From an uncultured Prevotellaceae bacterium (GTDB taxonomy: Bacteria > Bacteroidota > Bacteroidia > Bacteroidales > Bacteroidaceae): 48,158 nucleotides of DNA. The translations under genes were made by a program, and so were the position numbers. Shown in pieces: positions 14,915 to 24,861 of this stretch. Numbering within the stretch: position 1 is the stretch's first letter; each line of letters starts with the position of its first letter. A model generated the notes under the pieces. The model was given only the letters and a program-made list of their open reading frames with translations, searched no databases and was not told the origin of the DNA. Location: contig CACXQL010000032.1 of the NCBI GenBank assembly GCA_902769805.1, positions 1 through 48,158 of the forward strand, given 5' to 3'.

Positions 14915-16843
14915 ATGAGCGAAGAGAAGAACAGCATCGAAGAACAAGTACAGTATGGTGACGATAATATCCGTCACCTGTCAGACGTAGACCATATCCG
15001 TACGCGTCCTGGTATGTATGTGGGAAGGCTCGACGACGGGTCGCATGCTGATGACGGCATCTACGTGCTGCTAAAGGAAACCATTGATAACTCTATCGAC
15101 GAGTTCCGCATGAATGCGGGCAAGCGCATCGAAATAGATATTGAAGACAACTTACGCGTTTCTGTACGTGACTATGGACGCGGCATTCCACAGGGAAAGA
15201 TCGTTGAGGCAGTGAGCCAACTGAATACAGGTGGTAAGTACGACTCAAAGGCTTTCAAGAAGTCGGTGGGTATGAATGGCGTGGGTATCAAGGCCGTCAA
15301 CTTCCTTAGCTCACACTTCGAGGCTCACAGCTATCGTGACGGACAGGTACGTAAGGTGGTGTTTGAGAAAGGTATCTTGCAGAGCGATGTCACTGAACCA
15401 ACACAGGACGAGACAGGAACGTATATCTTCTTCGAACCAGACGAAACGCTGTTCAAGGGCTATTCCTTCCATAACGACATCGTGGAGACCATGCTGCGCA
15501 ACTATACCTACCTGAACTCCGGACTTGCCATCATGTATAACGGGCGGCGCATCCTCTCACGCAATGGACTGGAAGACCTTCTGAAAGACCGCATGACCAA
15601 TGACCCTCTCTATCCTATCATCCACCTCCAGGGCGAGGATATCGAGATAGCCTTCACCCATGCCAACCAGTATGGTGAGGAGTATTACTCTTTTGTCAAT
15701 GGACAGCATACCATTCAGGGAGGCACACACCAGAGTGCCTTTAAAGAGCATATAGCCAAGACCATCAAGGAGTATTTCGGGAAATACGAACCTGGCGACA
15801 TCCGTGCAGGTCTCGTTGCCGCCATTGCCATCAATGTAGAGGAACCTGTCTTCGAGAGCCAGACGAAGATTAAACTCGGTTCTACACAGATGGCTCCTGA
15901 TGGTGAGAGCATCAACAAGTATGTTGGTGACTTTATCAAGCAACAGGTCGATAACTTCCTGCATATCCATCAGGATGTGGCAGAGGTCATCGAGAATAAG
16001 ATCAAGGAGAGTGAACGGGAGCGCAAGGCGATGGCTGGTGTGACTAAGTTGGCGCGTGAGCGTGCCAAGAAGGCTAACCTGCACAACCGTAAACTGCGCG
16101 ACTGTCGTATCCATTTCAGTGATGTGAAGAACGACCGTAAGGAGGAGTCGTGTATCTTCATCACGGAGGGCGACTCTGCCAGCGGAAGTATCACCAAGAG
16201 CCGTGACGTGAACACACAGGCGGTATTCTCGTTGAGAGGAAAACCTCTGAACTCTTTCGGACTCACCAAGAAGGTGGTCTATGAGAATGAGGAGTTTAAC
16301 TTACTACAGGCAGCATTGGATATCGAAGAAGGTCTTGATACCCTCAGATATAATAAGGTGATAGTGGCAACGGATGCCGATGTCGATGGCATGCATATCC
16401 GTCTGCTCATCATTACATTCTTCCTGCAATTCTTCCCGGAATTGATTAAGAAAGGACATGTCTATGTGTTGCAGACACCATTGTTCCGTGTCCGTAATCG
16501 TCGCACTAAGATACGGAAGAAGGAGATGCGGGAGGATGGTAAGAAAGGCGACTTTGTCACCCGTTATTGTTATAGTGAGGAGGAACGTCTGGAGGCGATA
16601 CAAGCATTAGGTCCTGATCCGGAGATCACCCGCTTTAAAGGACTGGGAGAGATCAGCCCGGAGGAGTTCGCAGGCTTTATAGGTCCCGACATCCGTTTGG
16701 AGCAAGTCACCCTCCAAAAAACCGACCAGGTACAGAAACTCCTGGAGTATTACATGGGAAAGAACACGATGGAGCGTCAGAACTTCATCATTGACAACCT
16801 CGTCATTGAGGAAGATCGCCCCGAGGAGGAAGAATACGAATAA
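14915..16843 (+). CDS. parE: DNA topoisomerase IV subunit B
   Basis: A 642-residue type IIA topoisomerase ATPase subunit that works with ParC to decatenate daughter chromosomes. The order is GHKL ATPase ([30 protein letters not shown]), transducer domain ([23 protein letters not shown]) and TOPRIM domain ([24 protein letters not shown]), with a C-terminal [13 protein letters not shown] block. Length and absence of a large insertion favour ParE over GyrB of Bacteroidetes. It follows the GNAT-like gene closely; no parC lies in this window. It converges with the yifB gene. Confidence 0.94.
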   Translation: MSEEKNSIEEQVQYGDDNIRHLSDVDHIRTRPGMYVGRLDDGSHADDGIYVLLKETIDNSIDEFRMNAGKRIEIDIEDNLRVSVRDYGRGIPQGKIVEAVSQLNTGGKYDSKAFKKSVGMNGVGIKAVNFLSSHFEAHSYRDGQVRKVVFEKGILQSDVTEPTQDETGTYIFFEPDETLFKGYSFHNDIVETMLRNYTYLNSGLAIMYNGRRILSRNGLEDLLKDRMTNDPLYPIIHLQGEDIEIAFTHANQYGEEYYSFVNGQHTIQGGTHQSAFKEHIAKTIKEYFGKYEPGDIRAGLVAAIAINVEEPVFESQTKIKLGSTQMAPDGESINKYVGDFIKQQVDNFLHIHQDVAEVIENKIKESERERKAMAGVTKLARERAKKANLHNRKLRDCRIHFSDVKNDRKEESCIFITEGDSASGSITKSRDVNTQAVFSLRGKPLNSFGLTKKVVYENEEFNLLQAALDIEEGLDTLRYNKVIVATDADVDGMHIRLLIITFFLQFFPELIKKGHVYVLQTPLFRVRNRRTKIRKKEMREDGKKGDFVTRYCYSEEERLEAIQALGPDPEITRFKGLGEISPEEFAGFIGPDIRLEQVTLQKTDQVQKLLEYYMGKNTMERQNFIIDNLVIEEDRPEEEEYE

Positions 16844-16872
16844 GTGTATAGAGAGTTGGTCACTACCAGATA

Positions 16873-18420
16873 TTATATTCCCCTTTCTGCCCAGTCTCCC
16901 CTATCCAAATTTCGATATCCGATAGCTTCGGCGATATGCTGCGTTTGTACTTTCTCACTTCCTGCGAGATCGGCAATGGTACGGGCAACTTTCAGAATGC
17001 GGCTATAAGCACGGGCAGAGAGTTTCAGACGTTCCATCGCCATGCGGAGCATATCGAGACTTTGAGCGTCAGGCTCTGCAAACTCATGGAGCATACGCTC
17101 TGTCATCATAGCATTGCAATGGATTCCCTTATAGGGTTTGAAACGCTCTTCTTGTATCTTTCGGGCTCTGATCACTCTTTCGCGAATCATCTCACTGGGT
17201 TCACCAGGCTGCATCTGGCTGAGCTGGGCAAAGGGTACGGCCTGTATCTCACAGTGTATGTCGATACGGTCGAGCAATGGACCAGAGATCTTATTCATAT
17301 ATCGTTGTATCTGTCCAGGTGTACAAGCACAAGAGTGTGTCGGGTCGCCATAGTAGCCACAAGGGCAGGGGTTCATAGAGGCGACAAACATAAAGGAGCA
17401 AGGATACTGAACACTGTATTTCGCACGACTGATGGTAATATGGCGATCCTCCAACGGTTGGCGCATCACTTCCAATACTGAACGACTGAACTCAGGTAAC
17501 TCATCGAGAAACAATACTCCGTTATGTGCCAGTGAGATCTCACCAGGCTGGGGATTCTGTCCGCCACCCACTAAGGCTACCTGTGAGATGGTATGATGAG
17601 GCGCACGGAAGGGACGCTGTGATATCAGGCTCGTGTCACGTGACAGCTTACCTGCCACACTATGTATCTGTGTCGTCTCCAGGCTCTCACTCAGTGACAA
17701 AGGAGGAAGAATACTCGGCAACCGTTTTGCCATCATTGACTTTCCCGATCCTGGAGGCCCAATCATAATCAGGTTGTGACCACCTGCCGCTGCCACTTCC
17801 AAGGCACGCTTGACACTCTCTTGTCCGCGGACATCTGCGAAGTCCAGTTCAAAATGGCTTTGTTGTTCATAGAATTCATGACGGGTATCAAGAATCATGG
17901 GCGACACATCATTTGAGCCATTGAGAAACTGTATGACTTCCATCAGTGTCTCCATACCATAAACCTCTACTTGATTCACTACTGCCGCCTCTCGAATATT
18001 CTGTTTGGGAACAATCAGTCCCTTGAACTTCTCAGCACGTGCCTTGATGGCAATAGGGAGGGCTCCCCGTATAGGTTGCAACTTGCCATCCAAACCCAGT
18101 TCTCCTACCATCATGTATTCTGACAGACGGTCTGCCTCCACCTTTCCATTTGCCGCCAGGATACCCATGGCAAGAGGCAGGTCATAACCGCTGCCCTCTT
18201 TCTTGATGTCGGCAGGGGAGAGGTTGATGGTAATGTCCATGACAGGCATCTTAAAACCATTGTTCTGTAATGCGGCTTTGATACGGTCATAACTCTCTTT
18301 GACCGCCGTATCGGCAAGCCCTGTCAGATGGAACTGAACACCACGTGACATACTCACTTCCACCTTGACGGTATTCACCTCCAGACCATTGACTGCTGCG
18401 CAGAAAGTGTTTACAAGCAT
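16873..18420 (-). CDS. comM: YifB/ComM family Mg-chelatase-like AAA ATPase
   Basis: A 515-residue protein. The N-terminal Lon-protease-like domain (FHLTGLADTAVKESYDRIKA; INLSPADIKKEGSGYDLPLA) precedes a Mg-chelatase AAA+ module with Walker A GPPGSGKS, Walker B VLFLDELPEF and the Cys-rich family block NPCPCGYYGD...CACTPGQIQRY. A C-terminal chelatase-like helical domain follows. ComM is a helicase that aids branch migration when natural-transformation DNA is integrated; whether this organism is competent is unknown. The name is based on family only. It has its own consensus promoter and is monocistronic on this strand. Confidence 0.94.
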   Translation of the reverse strand: MLVNTFCAAVNGLEVNTVKVEVSMSRGVQFHLTGLADTAVKESYDRIKAALQNNGFKMPVMDITINLSPADIKKEGSGYDLPLAMGILAANGKVEADRLSEYMMVGELGLDGKLQPIRGALPIAIKARAEKFKGLIVPKQNIREAAVVNQVEVYGMETLMEVIQFLNGSNDVSPMILDTRHEFYEQQSHFELDFADVRGQESVKRALEVAAAGGHNLIMIGPPGSGKSMMAKRLPSILPPLSLSESLETTQIHSVAGKLSRDTSLISQRPFRAPHHTISQVALVGGGQNPQPGEISLAHNGVLFLDELPEFSRSVLEVMRQPLEDRHITISRAKYSVQYPCSFMFVASMNPCPCGYYGDPTHSCACTPGQIQRYMNKISGPLLDRIDIHCEIQAVPFAQLSQMQPGEPSEMIRERVIRARKIQEERFKPYKGIHCNAMMTERMLHEFAEPDAQSLDMLRMAMERLKLSARAYSRILKVARTIADLAGSEKVQTQHIAEAIGYRNLDRGDWAERGI

Positions 18421-18473
18421 AACATATTCCAGATTCTATGAATGATAATGAATAGTTGACCCCTATTCAACTG

Positions 18474-18504
18474 CAAAGATACAAACTTTCTTTGATAAGG
18501 CAAA
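18474..18504 (-). promoter_or_regulatory. comM/yifB promoter
   Basis: On the minus strand TTTG (18504-18501), 19 nt, TATCTTTG (18481-18474). The leader would be about 50 nt. Confidence 0.75.
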
Positions 18505-18550
18505 GTTTCTTCCTTTATATTTTCATTTAATACGAAAAGGAGGTGAAAGT

Positions 18551-18584
18551 AAAAAGGACTTAATGCTGTCACAGCACCAAGTCC
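18551..18584 (-). terminator. Terminator of the glnN operon
   Basis: On the minus strand GGACTT and AAGTCC enclose TGCTG/CAGCA (18584-18556) and are followed by TTTTT (18555-18551). It lies about 70 nt after the glnN stop. Confidence 0.88.
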
Positions 18585-18656
18585 CCTTGCAAACTTCAAT
18601 AACTCAAACAACCAAATAAAGTGGGATGTCTGATATTGTCAGTGGCTGACAATTCA

Positions 18657-20873
18657 TTATCGAATGAACAATAATTCTCTGTATTTCGGCAACGGCCAGA
18701 GGCTGTCGTCGACAATGAGTTCGAGTTTATCAATCTCATAGCGAATCGTGTCAAGATAAGGCTCTACCTTATCGTGGTAGGCGATGGCTTTCTCATGCTC
18801 GTCCTCTATCTTATTGGCTTTCTTGCGAGCCTCCACAAGTTCCTCGACACCTTTCTCGATAGCTGAGGTGCGCTCAGAGATTTCCTGAATAATCTTCTTG
18901 TTACGAGCAGAAAGCTTATCGGCGGTATCAATAGGGAATACCACCGACATGTGGTTCAGGTTGGTAAGCAACTCACTCTGGTAACGTGTAGCAACAGGGA
19001 TGATATGGTTCATTGACAGGTCGCCAAGGACACGGGCCTCAATCTGAATCTTTTTCGTATAGGTTTCCCATTTCACCTCATTGCGGGCTTCGAGTTCCTT
19101 CTTTGTCATCACACCCAGACTCTCGAACATGTCAATGCTCTCCTTGTCGAGATAACGCTCGAAGATCTTCGGACAAGACTTCTCAACATCCAGACCACGC
19201 TTCTCTGCCTCTACAACCCACTCGTCAGAGTAGCCGTTACCATCGAAACGGATAGGTTTACAGGTCTTGATATCCTCACGCAACACGTCGATGATAGCGT
19301 GGAATTTAGCTGTATGACCTGTGCCAGCGAGTTTCTTCTCGAACTCTGGAATCCTTGCGTCAACACGCTTCTTGAATGAGACGAGGGCTTCAGCGACGGC
19401 ACTGTTCAGGGCAATCATTGCACTGGCGCAGTTAGCCTCAGAACCGACAGCACGGAACTCAAAACGGTTACCTGTGAAGGCAAAAGGTGATGTGCGGTTA
19501 CGATCGGTATTGTCGATGAGCAGTTCAGGAATCTCAGGGATATCCATCTTCAGACCCTGCTTGCCAGTCATAGCCAACAGATCGTCCTTGTCGGCCTTCT
19601 CGATATGGTCGAGGAGTTCGCTGACCTGTTTGCCGAGGAAAGAAGAAACGATGGCAGGAGGTGCCTCGTTGGCTCCCAGACGATGGGCATTGGTAGCAGA
19701 CATGATAGAAGCCTTCAGCAGTCCGTTATGCTTATAGACACCCATCAGGGTCTCGACGATAAACGTGGCGAAGCGCAAGTTTGCTTCTGGAGTCTTGCCT
19801 GGAGCGTGTAACAGGATGCCGTTATCTGTTGACAAACTCCAGTTGTTATGCTTACCAGAGCCGTTGATGCCTGCAAAGGGCTTTTCGTGCAGCAATACAC
19901 GGAAACCATGTTTGCGCGCCACCTTCTTCATAACAGACATCAGCAGCATGTTATGGTCGACGGCAAGGTTGGTCTCTTCGAAAATCGGTGCCAACTCGAA
20001 CTGGTTGGGGGCAACCTCGTTATGACGTGTCTTACAAGGGATGCCGAGTGCCAGTGCCTCGAACTCCAAGTCCTTCATAAAGGCCTGTACGCGCTCGGGG
20101 ATAGATCCGAAGTAGTGGTCATCCATCTGCTGGTTCTTGGCACTGTCGTGTCCCATCAGTGTACGACCTGTCAGCAGCAGGTCAGGACGGGCAGCATAGA
20201 GTCCCTCGTCCACCAAGAAATACTCCTGTTCCCAACCCAGGTTAGAGGTCACCTTCTTCACGCTGGGGTCGAAATAGTGGCACACATCCGTGGCAGCGAC
20301 ATTCACTGCATGAAGGGCGCGCAACAGCGGAGCCTTGTAGTCGAGAGCCTCACCGCTATAAGAGATGAAGACAGTGGGGATACACAGCGTGTCGTCGATG
20401 ATGAAGACAGGGGAAGTAGGATCCCAGGCTGAGTAGCCGCGTGCCTCGAAGGTGCTGCGGATACCACCAGAAGGGAATGATGAGGCGTCAGGCTCCTGCT
20501 GGACGAGCAGTTTTCCTGTGAATTCCTCTACCATACCGCCTTTTCCGTCGTGCTCGATGAACGAGTCGTGCTTCTCGGCAGTACCCTCTGTCAGTGGCTG
20601 GAACCAGTGGGTGTAGTGGGTCACACCCTCTTCTGTAGCCCACTGCTTCATACCAGCAGCCACTACATCGGCAACGGCTCTGTCGAGGCGTGCGCCATTA
20701 TCCATCACGTCAATCATCTTCTCGTACACGTCCTTAGGCAGGTACTTGTACATTTTCTCACGATTGAAGACCTTCTTACCGAAATACTTAGCGGGTCTCT
20801 CTTCTGGTGCTTTCACGTCGAGGGCCTTTTTCTTAAAAGCCTCACCGACAACCTGAAATCTTAATGCTTCCAT
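18657..20873 (-). CDS. glnN: Glutamine synthetase type III
   Basis: A 738-residue enzyme making glutamine from glutamate, ammonium and ATP. GSIII is much longer than GSI and GSII and is typical of Bacteroidetes. Landmarks are the N-terminal domain around KYFGKKVFNREKMYKYLP, the catalytic-core block EKPFAGINGSGKHNNWS, the EAPPAIVSSFLGKQ stretch and the GSIII C-terminal helical region ending SLWPLPKYRELLF. It is last in glnK-amtB-porin-glnN, with a strong terminator after it, so ammonium import, sensing and assimilation are co-expressed. Regulation is presumably by nitrogen status; no operator can be assigned. Confidence 0.97.
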   Translation of the reverse strand: MEALRFQVVGEAFKKKALDVKAPEERPAKYFGKKVFNREKMYKYLPKDVYEKMIDVMDNGARLDRAVADVVAAGMKQWATEEGVTHYTHWFQPLTEGTAEKHDSFIEHDGKGGMVEEFTGKLLVQQEPDASSFPSGGIRSTFEARGYSAWDPTSPVFIIDDTLCIPTVFISYSGEALDYKAPLLRALHAVNVAATDVCHYFDPSVKKVTSNLGWEQEYFLVDEGLYAARPDLLLTGRTLMGHDSAKNQQMDDHYFGSIPERVQAFMKDLEFEALALGIPCKTRHNEVAPNQFELAPIFEETNLAVDHNMLLMSVMKKVARKHGFRVLLHEKPFAGINGSGKHNNWSLSTDNGILLHAPGKTPEANLRFATFIVETLMGVYKHNGLLKASIMSATNAHRLGANEAPPAIVSSFLGKQVSELLDHIEKADKDDLLAMTGKQGLKMDIPEIPELLIDNTDRNRTSPFAFTGNRFEFRAVGSEANCASAMIALNSAVAEALVSFKKRVDARIPEFEKKLAGTGHTAKFHAIIDVLREDIKTCKPIRFDGNGYSDEWVVEAEKRGLDVEKSCPKIFERYLDKESIDMFESLGVMTKKELEARNEVKWETYTKKIQIEARVLGDLSMNHIIPVATRYQSELLTNLNHMSVVFPIDTADKLSARNKKIIQEISERTSAIEKGVEELVEARKKANKIEDEHEKAIAYHDKVEPYLDTIRYEIDKLELIVDDSLWPLPKYRELLFIR

Positions 20874-20915
20874 AATTGTTTGTGTTTAATGTTATTGAAT
20901 ATGTTTGTTTATTGT

Positions 20916-21629
20916 TTATATTGCTTTGAGGGTGAAGCCCAGTACAAAGTAGCCCTTCTGTGTACGTGGGTTTCCGACAAGTTGTGCAAAGAGAGGGATG
21001 GAGAAGGAATCAGTGATTTTGATATCCTTCGAAGCCTTCAGCGCGATGTTCGTCACTGAGAATCCACTCGTCCATTCGTTATAGAAAGAGGTGGCGTAAG
21101 GGATGATACCCACTGTTGCCGACCAATCAACGGTAGCCAGTTTGAAAGGCACATTCGCCTCGAAATAACTACTATAGGCGCGCTTGCCGTTCTTGTTGAG
21201 GCCATCGTTACCTGCGAAGTTGGTATACCACTGCAGGGAGACGAGACCGAAGTCATAGCCGATATTTGCCTCAAAGACGTGGTTGGTACCATGTGCATCA
21301 TACTTGAAATAACGATTCTCTGGGTCGAGACCAACATTGAACCAATAGTCAGTGATACCGATATTGAAACCACCAGTGGTGTAGGAGAGGGTAAGGTCCA
21401 ACTCCTTCGTGTCGTTAGAATTACTGAGTCCAACGCTACCCCAGGCTGTCAGTGACAGTCCCTTGTAACTCACTCCGAGGGTCGGCTGTATCGATACATC
21501 ACCACAGTCCTGTCCACGCCAGATATAACTACTGACGAGATCACCACTAATCGTTGCCTCTACTTTATCTTGAGCAAGGGCAGTCATACCCATGACCAGA
21601 CCCATTGCGAATAAAACAATCTTTTTCAT
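20916..21629 (-). CDS. Outer-membrane beta-barrel (TorF/Gcw_chp-like) in the nitrogen operon
   Basis: A 237-residue protein with a clear signal peptide (MKKIVLFAMGLVMGMTALAQ) and then alternating beta strands. The beginning of the mature protein (VEATISGDLVSSYIWRGQD) and the final strand GYFVLGFTLKAI are typical of outer-membrane barrels of the TorF putative porin group. It lies 66 nt after amtB and 42 nt before glnN, so it may provide an outer-membrane route for ammonium or another nitrogen source; this is inference from context. The substrate is not readable from sequence. Confidence 0.78.
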   Translation of the reverse strand: MKKIVLFAMGLVMGMTALAQDKVEATISGDLVSSYIWRGQDCGDVSIQPTLGVSYKGLSLTAWGSVGLSNSNDTKELDLTLSYTTGGFNIGITDYWFNVGLDPENRYFKYDAHGTNHVFEANIGYDFGLVSLQWYTNFAGNDGLNKNGKRAYSSYFEANVPFKLATVDWSATVGIIPYATSFYNEWTSGFSVTNIALKASKDIKITDSFSIPLFAQLVGNPRTQKGYFVLGFTLKAI

Positions 21630-21695
21630 ACCTTTTCAATCTTTAAATTTCACTTTTCAATTGTTAATTATTAATTATCCATTGTCAACTGTCAA

Positions 21696-22955
21696 TTAGT
21701 TATAGCATGCCTCTCCATGTTCGTAGATGTCGAGACCTTCCTCTTCTATACGTTTGTCAACACGTAAACCATGCAGTTTCTTGATGCCATAGAACAGGAC
21801 GAAACCACAGGCGGCTGCCCAGAGGTCGATGACCAAAACGCCAAAGCACTCAGCACCGAAGAATCCCCAGCCATGACCATAGAAGGCTCCGTTGGTAGTA
21901 GACAGCAGACCTGTCATCAGGGTGCCGAGGATACCACAGACACCATGTACAGAGGAAGCACCTACAGGGTCGTCGATGTGCAGTTTATGGTCGATGAACT
22001 CAATGGCGAAGACGAGGACCAGTCCACAGACGAAACCGATGATAACTGCTCCAGCAGGCGATACAAGGTCGCAACCAGCCGTGATACCTACAAGACCTGC
22101 CAACACACCGTTCAATGTCAGAGAGAGGGAGGGCTTGCCATACTTCAGATAGGTGAGGAACATCGTAGCCACACCACCTGCTGCTGCAGCGAGGTTCGTG
22201 GTCAGGAACACATGCGAGATAGCGATGCGGTTGACCTCACCAGAAGCTGCCAACTGTGAACCAGGGTTGAAACCAAACCATCCTAACCAGAGGATGAAGA
22301 CACCCAAAGCCGCCATGGTCAGGTTATGACCAGGAATAGCGCGACTCTTGCCGTCCTTCGCATATTTACCGATACGGGGACCGAGTGCCAAAGCACCTAT
22401 CAGAGCCAGTACACCACCTACGCTATGCACGATAGCAGAACCTGCAAAGTCGTGGAAGACATCACCAAAGGTAGACATCATGAAGCTGTCGGCAGCATCA
22501 TTGCAGAGCCAGCCACCTCCCCATGTCCAGTGACCTTCGATGGGATAGATGAACAGCGAGATGACTGCACTATAAATCAGGTACATCGAGAACTTGGTAC
22601 GCTCTGCCATAGCACCACTGACGATGGTGGCAGAGGTGGCACAGAAGACAGTCTCGAAAATCAAGAAGCCCTCAACAGGCAGATCACCTTTATAGAAACT
22701 CAGGTCACCCCAGTTAGGTGCACCAATAAATCCTGCGCCCTCGCTGCCGAACATAAAGCCGAAGCCGAGGAAGAAGAACAACAGTGAGCCGAACATGAAG
22801 TCGACGAAGTTCTTCATCAAGATGTTCGCCGTGTTCTTACTGCGCGTAAAACCTGCCTCACACAGCGCAAAGCCAGGCTGCATCCAGAAAACTAACATGG
22901 CTGCCAATAGCATCCATACAGTATCGAGTGATAATCCAATTTCGTTCATAATCAT
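21696..22955 (-). CDS. amtB: Ammonium transporter (Amt family)
   Basis: A 419-residue inner-membrane channel with about 11 spans. The Amt signature region DFAGSAIVHSVGGVLALIGA holds the first pore His and SSVHGVCGILGTLMTG the second. The N-terminal FWMQPGFALCEAGFTRSKN is typical of this Amt subgroup, and no signal peptide is evident. Start ATG 22955 or the ATG six bases later are both possible (ATGATTATG). It follows the PII gene by 21 nt, the classical glnK-amtB pairing in which PII plugs the channel. A second, distinct Amt gene lies at 31862. Confidence 0.96.
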   Translation of the reverse strand: MIMNEIGLSLDTVWMLLAAMLVFWMQPGFALCEAGFTRSKNTANILMKNFVDFMFGSLLFFFLGFGFMFGSEGAGFIGAPNWGDLSFYKGDLPVEGFLIFETVFCATSATIVSGAMAERTKFSMYLIYSAVISLFIYPIEGHWTWGGGWLCNDAADSFMMSTFGDVFHDFAGSAIVHSVGGVLALIGALALGPRIGKYAKDGKSRAIPGHNLTMAALGVFILWLGWFGFNPGSQLAASGEVNRIAISHVFLTTNLAAAAGGVATMFLTYLKYGKPSLSLTLNGVLAGLVGITAGCDLVSPAGAVIIGFVCGLVLVFAIEFIDHKLHIDDPVGASSVHGVCGILGTLMTGLLSTTNGAFYGHGWGFFGAECFGVLVIDLWAAACGFVLFYGIKKLHGLRVDKRIEEEGLDIYEHGEACYN

Positions 22956-22976
22956 TTTGTGTTTGTGTTGTTACCC

Positions 22977-23324
22977 TTATTTCTTATCTCTTAATACGGT
23001 GTCGCCGTGTTCACCCGTGCGAATGCTCCATGTGTCAATCATATCACTCACGAAGATACGGCCGTCACCAACCTCACCCGTGTGTGCCACCTGCAGGATG
23101 ACCTTCACCGTTGGCTCTACGAACTGATCGCGACAAACAATGGTCAGTGCCACACGCTCAATCACGTCAGTTGAATACTGGACGCCACGATAAATCCTTT
23201 CCTGTCGGCTCTGTCCTATGCCGTGAACGTTATGGTACTCGAACCAGTCGATGTCCGAATTTAGCAAGGCCTCTTTGACCTCTTCGAACTTCGTCTTCCT
23301 GATAATTGCTTCAATTTTTTTCAT
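22977..23324 (-). CDS. glnK: PII nitrogen regulatory protein (GlnK/GlnB type)
   Basis: A 115-residue trimer-forming signal protein. The T-loop contains QERIYRGVQYSTD, keeping the Tyr equivalent to the uridylylated Tyr51, although uridylylation may not operate in this phylum. The second PII signature TGEVGDGRIFV is intact. PII proteins sense 2-oxoglutarate and ATP/ADP and bind AmtB. It is the first gene of the glnK-amtB-porin-glnN operon, after the dapL terminator and a TAACTTTG promoter box. Assignment as GlnK rather than GlnB rests on linkage to amtB. Confidence 0.94.
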   Translation of the reverse strand: MKKIEAIIRKTKFEEVKEALLNSDIDWFEYHNVHGIGQSRQERIYRGVQYSTDVIERVALTIVCRDQFVEPTVKVILQVAHTGEVGDGRIFVSDMIDTWSIRTGEHGDTVLRDKK

Positions 23325-23402
23325 AACTTTGTCCTTTTACCTTATTAATACTAAGCCCATCTTTTGGACCATTATCTGTCAATTGACGATGACAAGTGAA
23401 GT

Positions 23403-23459
23403 GCAAGGCGAACGCAGAGCCGAGCCCGCTCGAGCTATGCTGAGCCGCAGCCTTTACTC
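23403..23459 (-). repeat. GC-rich leader element of the glnK operon
   Basis: This stretch is markedly richer in GC than its surroundings and carries GAGCCG twice and the palindrome GCTCGAGC (23428-23435). It lies in the 5' leader of glnK. It resembles dispersed intergenic repeats of Prevotella, from memory only. Confidence 0.45.
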
Positions 23460-23490
23460 GCAGTGCATCTCCAAATGCACTGCAAAGTTA
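23460..23490 (-). promoter_or_regulatory. glnK operon promoter (-7 box) with hairpin across the expected start site
   Basis: On the minus strand TAACTTTG (23490-23483) matches TAnnTTTG; a good -33 TTTG is not evident, which suggests activator dependence. Directly downstream GCAGTGCAT and ATGCACTGC (23460-23468/23475-23483 on the plus strand) form a 9-bp inverted repeat covering the predicted transcription start. Confidence 0.55.
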
Positions 23491-23494
23491 CGAC

Positions 23495-23525
23495 AAAAAA
23501 GAAAGGAAGCCATTAACTTCCTTTC
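23495..23525 (-). terminator. Terminator of the gltB-gltD-dapF-dapL operon
   Basis: On the minus strand GAAAGGAAG (23525-23517) pairs with CTTCCTTTC (23509-23501) over a 7-nt loop and is followed by TTTTTT (23500-23495). It lies 75 nt after the dapL stop and immediately upstream of the glnK promoter. Confidence 0.88.
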
Positions 23526-23599
23526 ATTTTGTTTGTTAAAACTAACAATAACTGACACTTTGTAAACTTTTAGAAATGATTATCTATCATTTTGCTTTC

Positions 23600-24835
23600 T
23601 CATTTTTTACTCCATGCTTCGATCCGGTTCAATGCCTCTTCCGTCTTTTCATGACTATTGAAGGCTGTAAAGCGGACATATCCTTCGCCAGAAGGTCCAA
23701 AACCGACACCTGGTGTGCAGACCACATTAGCACCATAGAGCAGAGCTTCGAAAAACTGCCAAGAACCCATTCCGTCAGGTGTCCGCATCCAGATATATGG
23801 AGCATTCTCGCCACCATATACCTCATAGCCGAGGACACGTAGACGATTCAGCATCCGCTGGGCGTTGTCCATGTAATAATCAATAGTGGCTTGTATCTGT
23901 TTTTTCCCCTCGGGCGTATAAATCGCTTCCGCAGCCCGTTGGGAGATATAACTCGTACCATTGAATTTCGTACACTGGCGGCGCAACCACAACTGGTTTA
24001 ATGGAATACGCTCGTCCTCGAAGGTAGAGACACTGACATCCTTTGGAACAATGGTATATCCACAACGCACACCTGTAAAGCCTGCCGTCTTCGAGAATGA
24101 GTGGAACTCAACAGCACATTTTCTTGCCCCACGAATCTCATAGATGGAATGTGGTATCTCCGGGTCACGGATATATGCCTGATAGGCAGCATCATAAAGA
24201 ATCAGTGCATCGTTCTTCAATGCGTAGTTCACCCACTTCCGCAACTCCTGTTTTGTTATCACTGTTCCTGTGGGATTGTTGGGATAACATAGATAGATTA
24301 CATCTACAGGACGACCCTTTGGGAGTTCGGGCATAAAGCCATTTTCAGCGGTAGTCGGCATATAGCGTACGTTAGTCCAACGACCATCACGATAGTTACC
24401 ACAACGACCAATCATCACATTCGAGTCAATATAAACAGGATAGATAGGATCCGTCACGCCGACGAAGTTATCCCAGTGTAATAGCTCCTGAAAATTACCT
24501 GTGTCTGACTTTGCCCCGTCATTAATAAATACTTCATCGATGTCGAGGTGGATACCACGAGGCAGGAAATCGTTCTTCAGAATGGCTTCACGCAGGAAGT
24601 CATAACCCTGTTCTGGACCATAGCCGTGGAATCCTTCTGCTGTCGCCATCTCGTCGGCAGCCTTATGCATTGCCTCCACAACGGCAGGAGCCAATGGTTG
24701 GGTCACATCACCGATACCTAATGAGATGACATCGGCTTTGGGGTGCATTACCTTGAAGGCATTCACCTTCTTGGCAATGTCAGCGAACAGATAGTTGTTC
24801 TGCAGGTTCAGGAAATGAATATTTACTAATGCCAT
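23600..24835 (-). CDS. dapL: LL-diaminopimelate aminotransferase
   Basis: A 411-residue PLP aminotransferase that converts tetrahydrodipicolinate and glutamate to LL-diaminopimelate in one step, bypassing the acylated intermediates. The family blocks SLGIGDVTQPLAPAVVEAMH, FINDGAKSD, YLCYPNNPTGT and the PLP-lysine motif SFSKTAGFTGVRCG are intact. It lies 26 nt after dapF, so the two successive meso-DAP steps are encoded together, downstream of glutamate synthase that supplies the amino donor. A terminator follows. Confidence 0.97.
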   Translation of the reverse strand: MALVNIHFLNLQNNYLFADIAKKVNAFKVMHPKADVISLGIGDVTQPLAPAVVEAMHKAADEMATAEGFHGYGPEQGYDFLREAILKNDFLPRGIHLDIDEVFINDGAKSDTGNFQELLHWDNFVGVTDPIYPVYIDSNVMIGRCGNYRDGRWTNVRYMPTTAENGFMPELPKGRPVDVIYLCYPNNPTGTVITKQELRKWVNYALKNDALILYDAAYQAYIRDPEIPHSIYEIRGARKCAVEFHSFSKTAGFTGVRCGYTIVPKDVSVSTFEDERIPLNQLWLRRQCTKFNGTSYISQRAAEAIYTPEGKKQIQATIDYYMDNAQRMLNRLRVLGYEVYGGENAPYIWMRTPDGMGSWQFFEALLYGANVVCTPGVGFGPSGEGYVRFTAFNSHEKTEEALNRIEAWSKK

Positions 24836-24861
24836 ACGTATTTCAGTTCAAAATTCATAAT

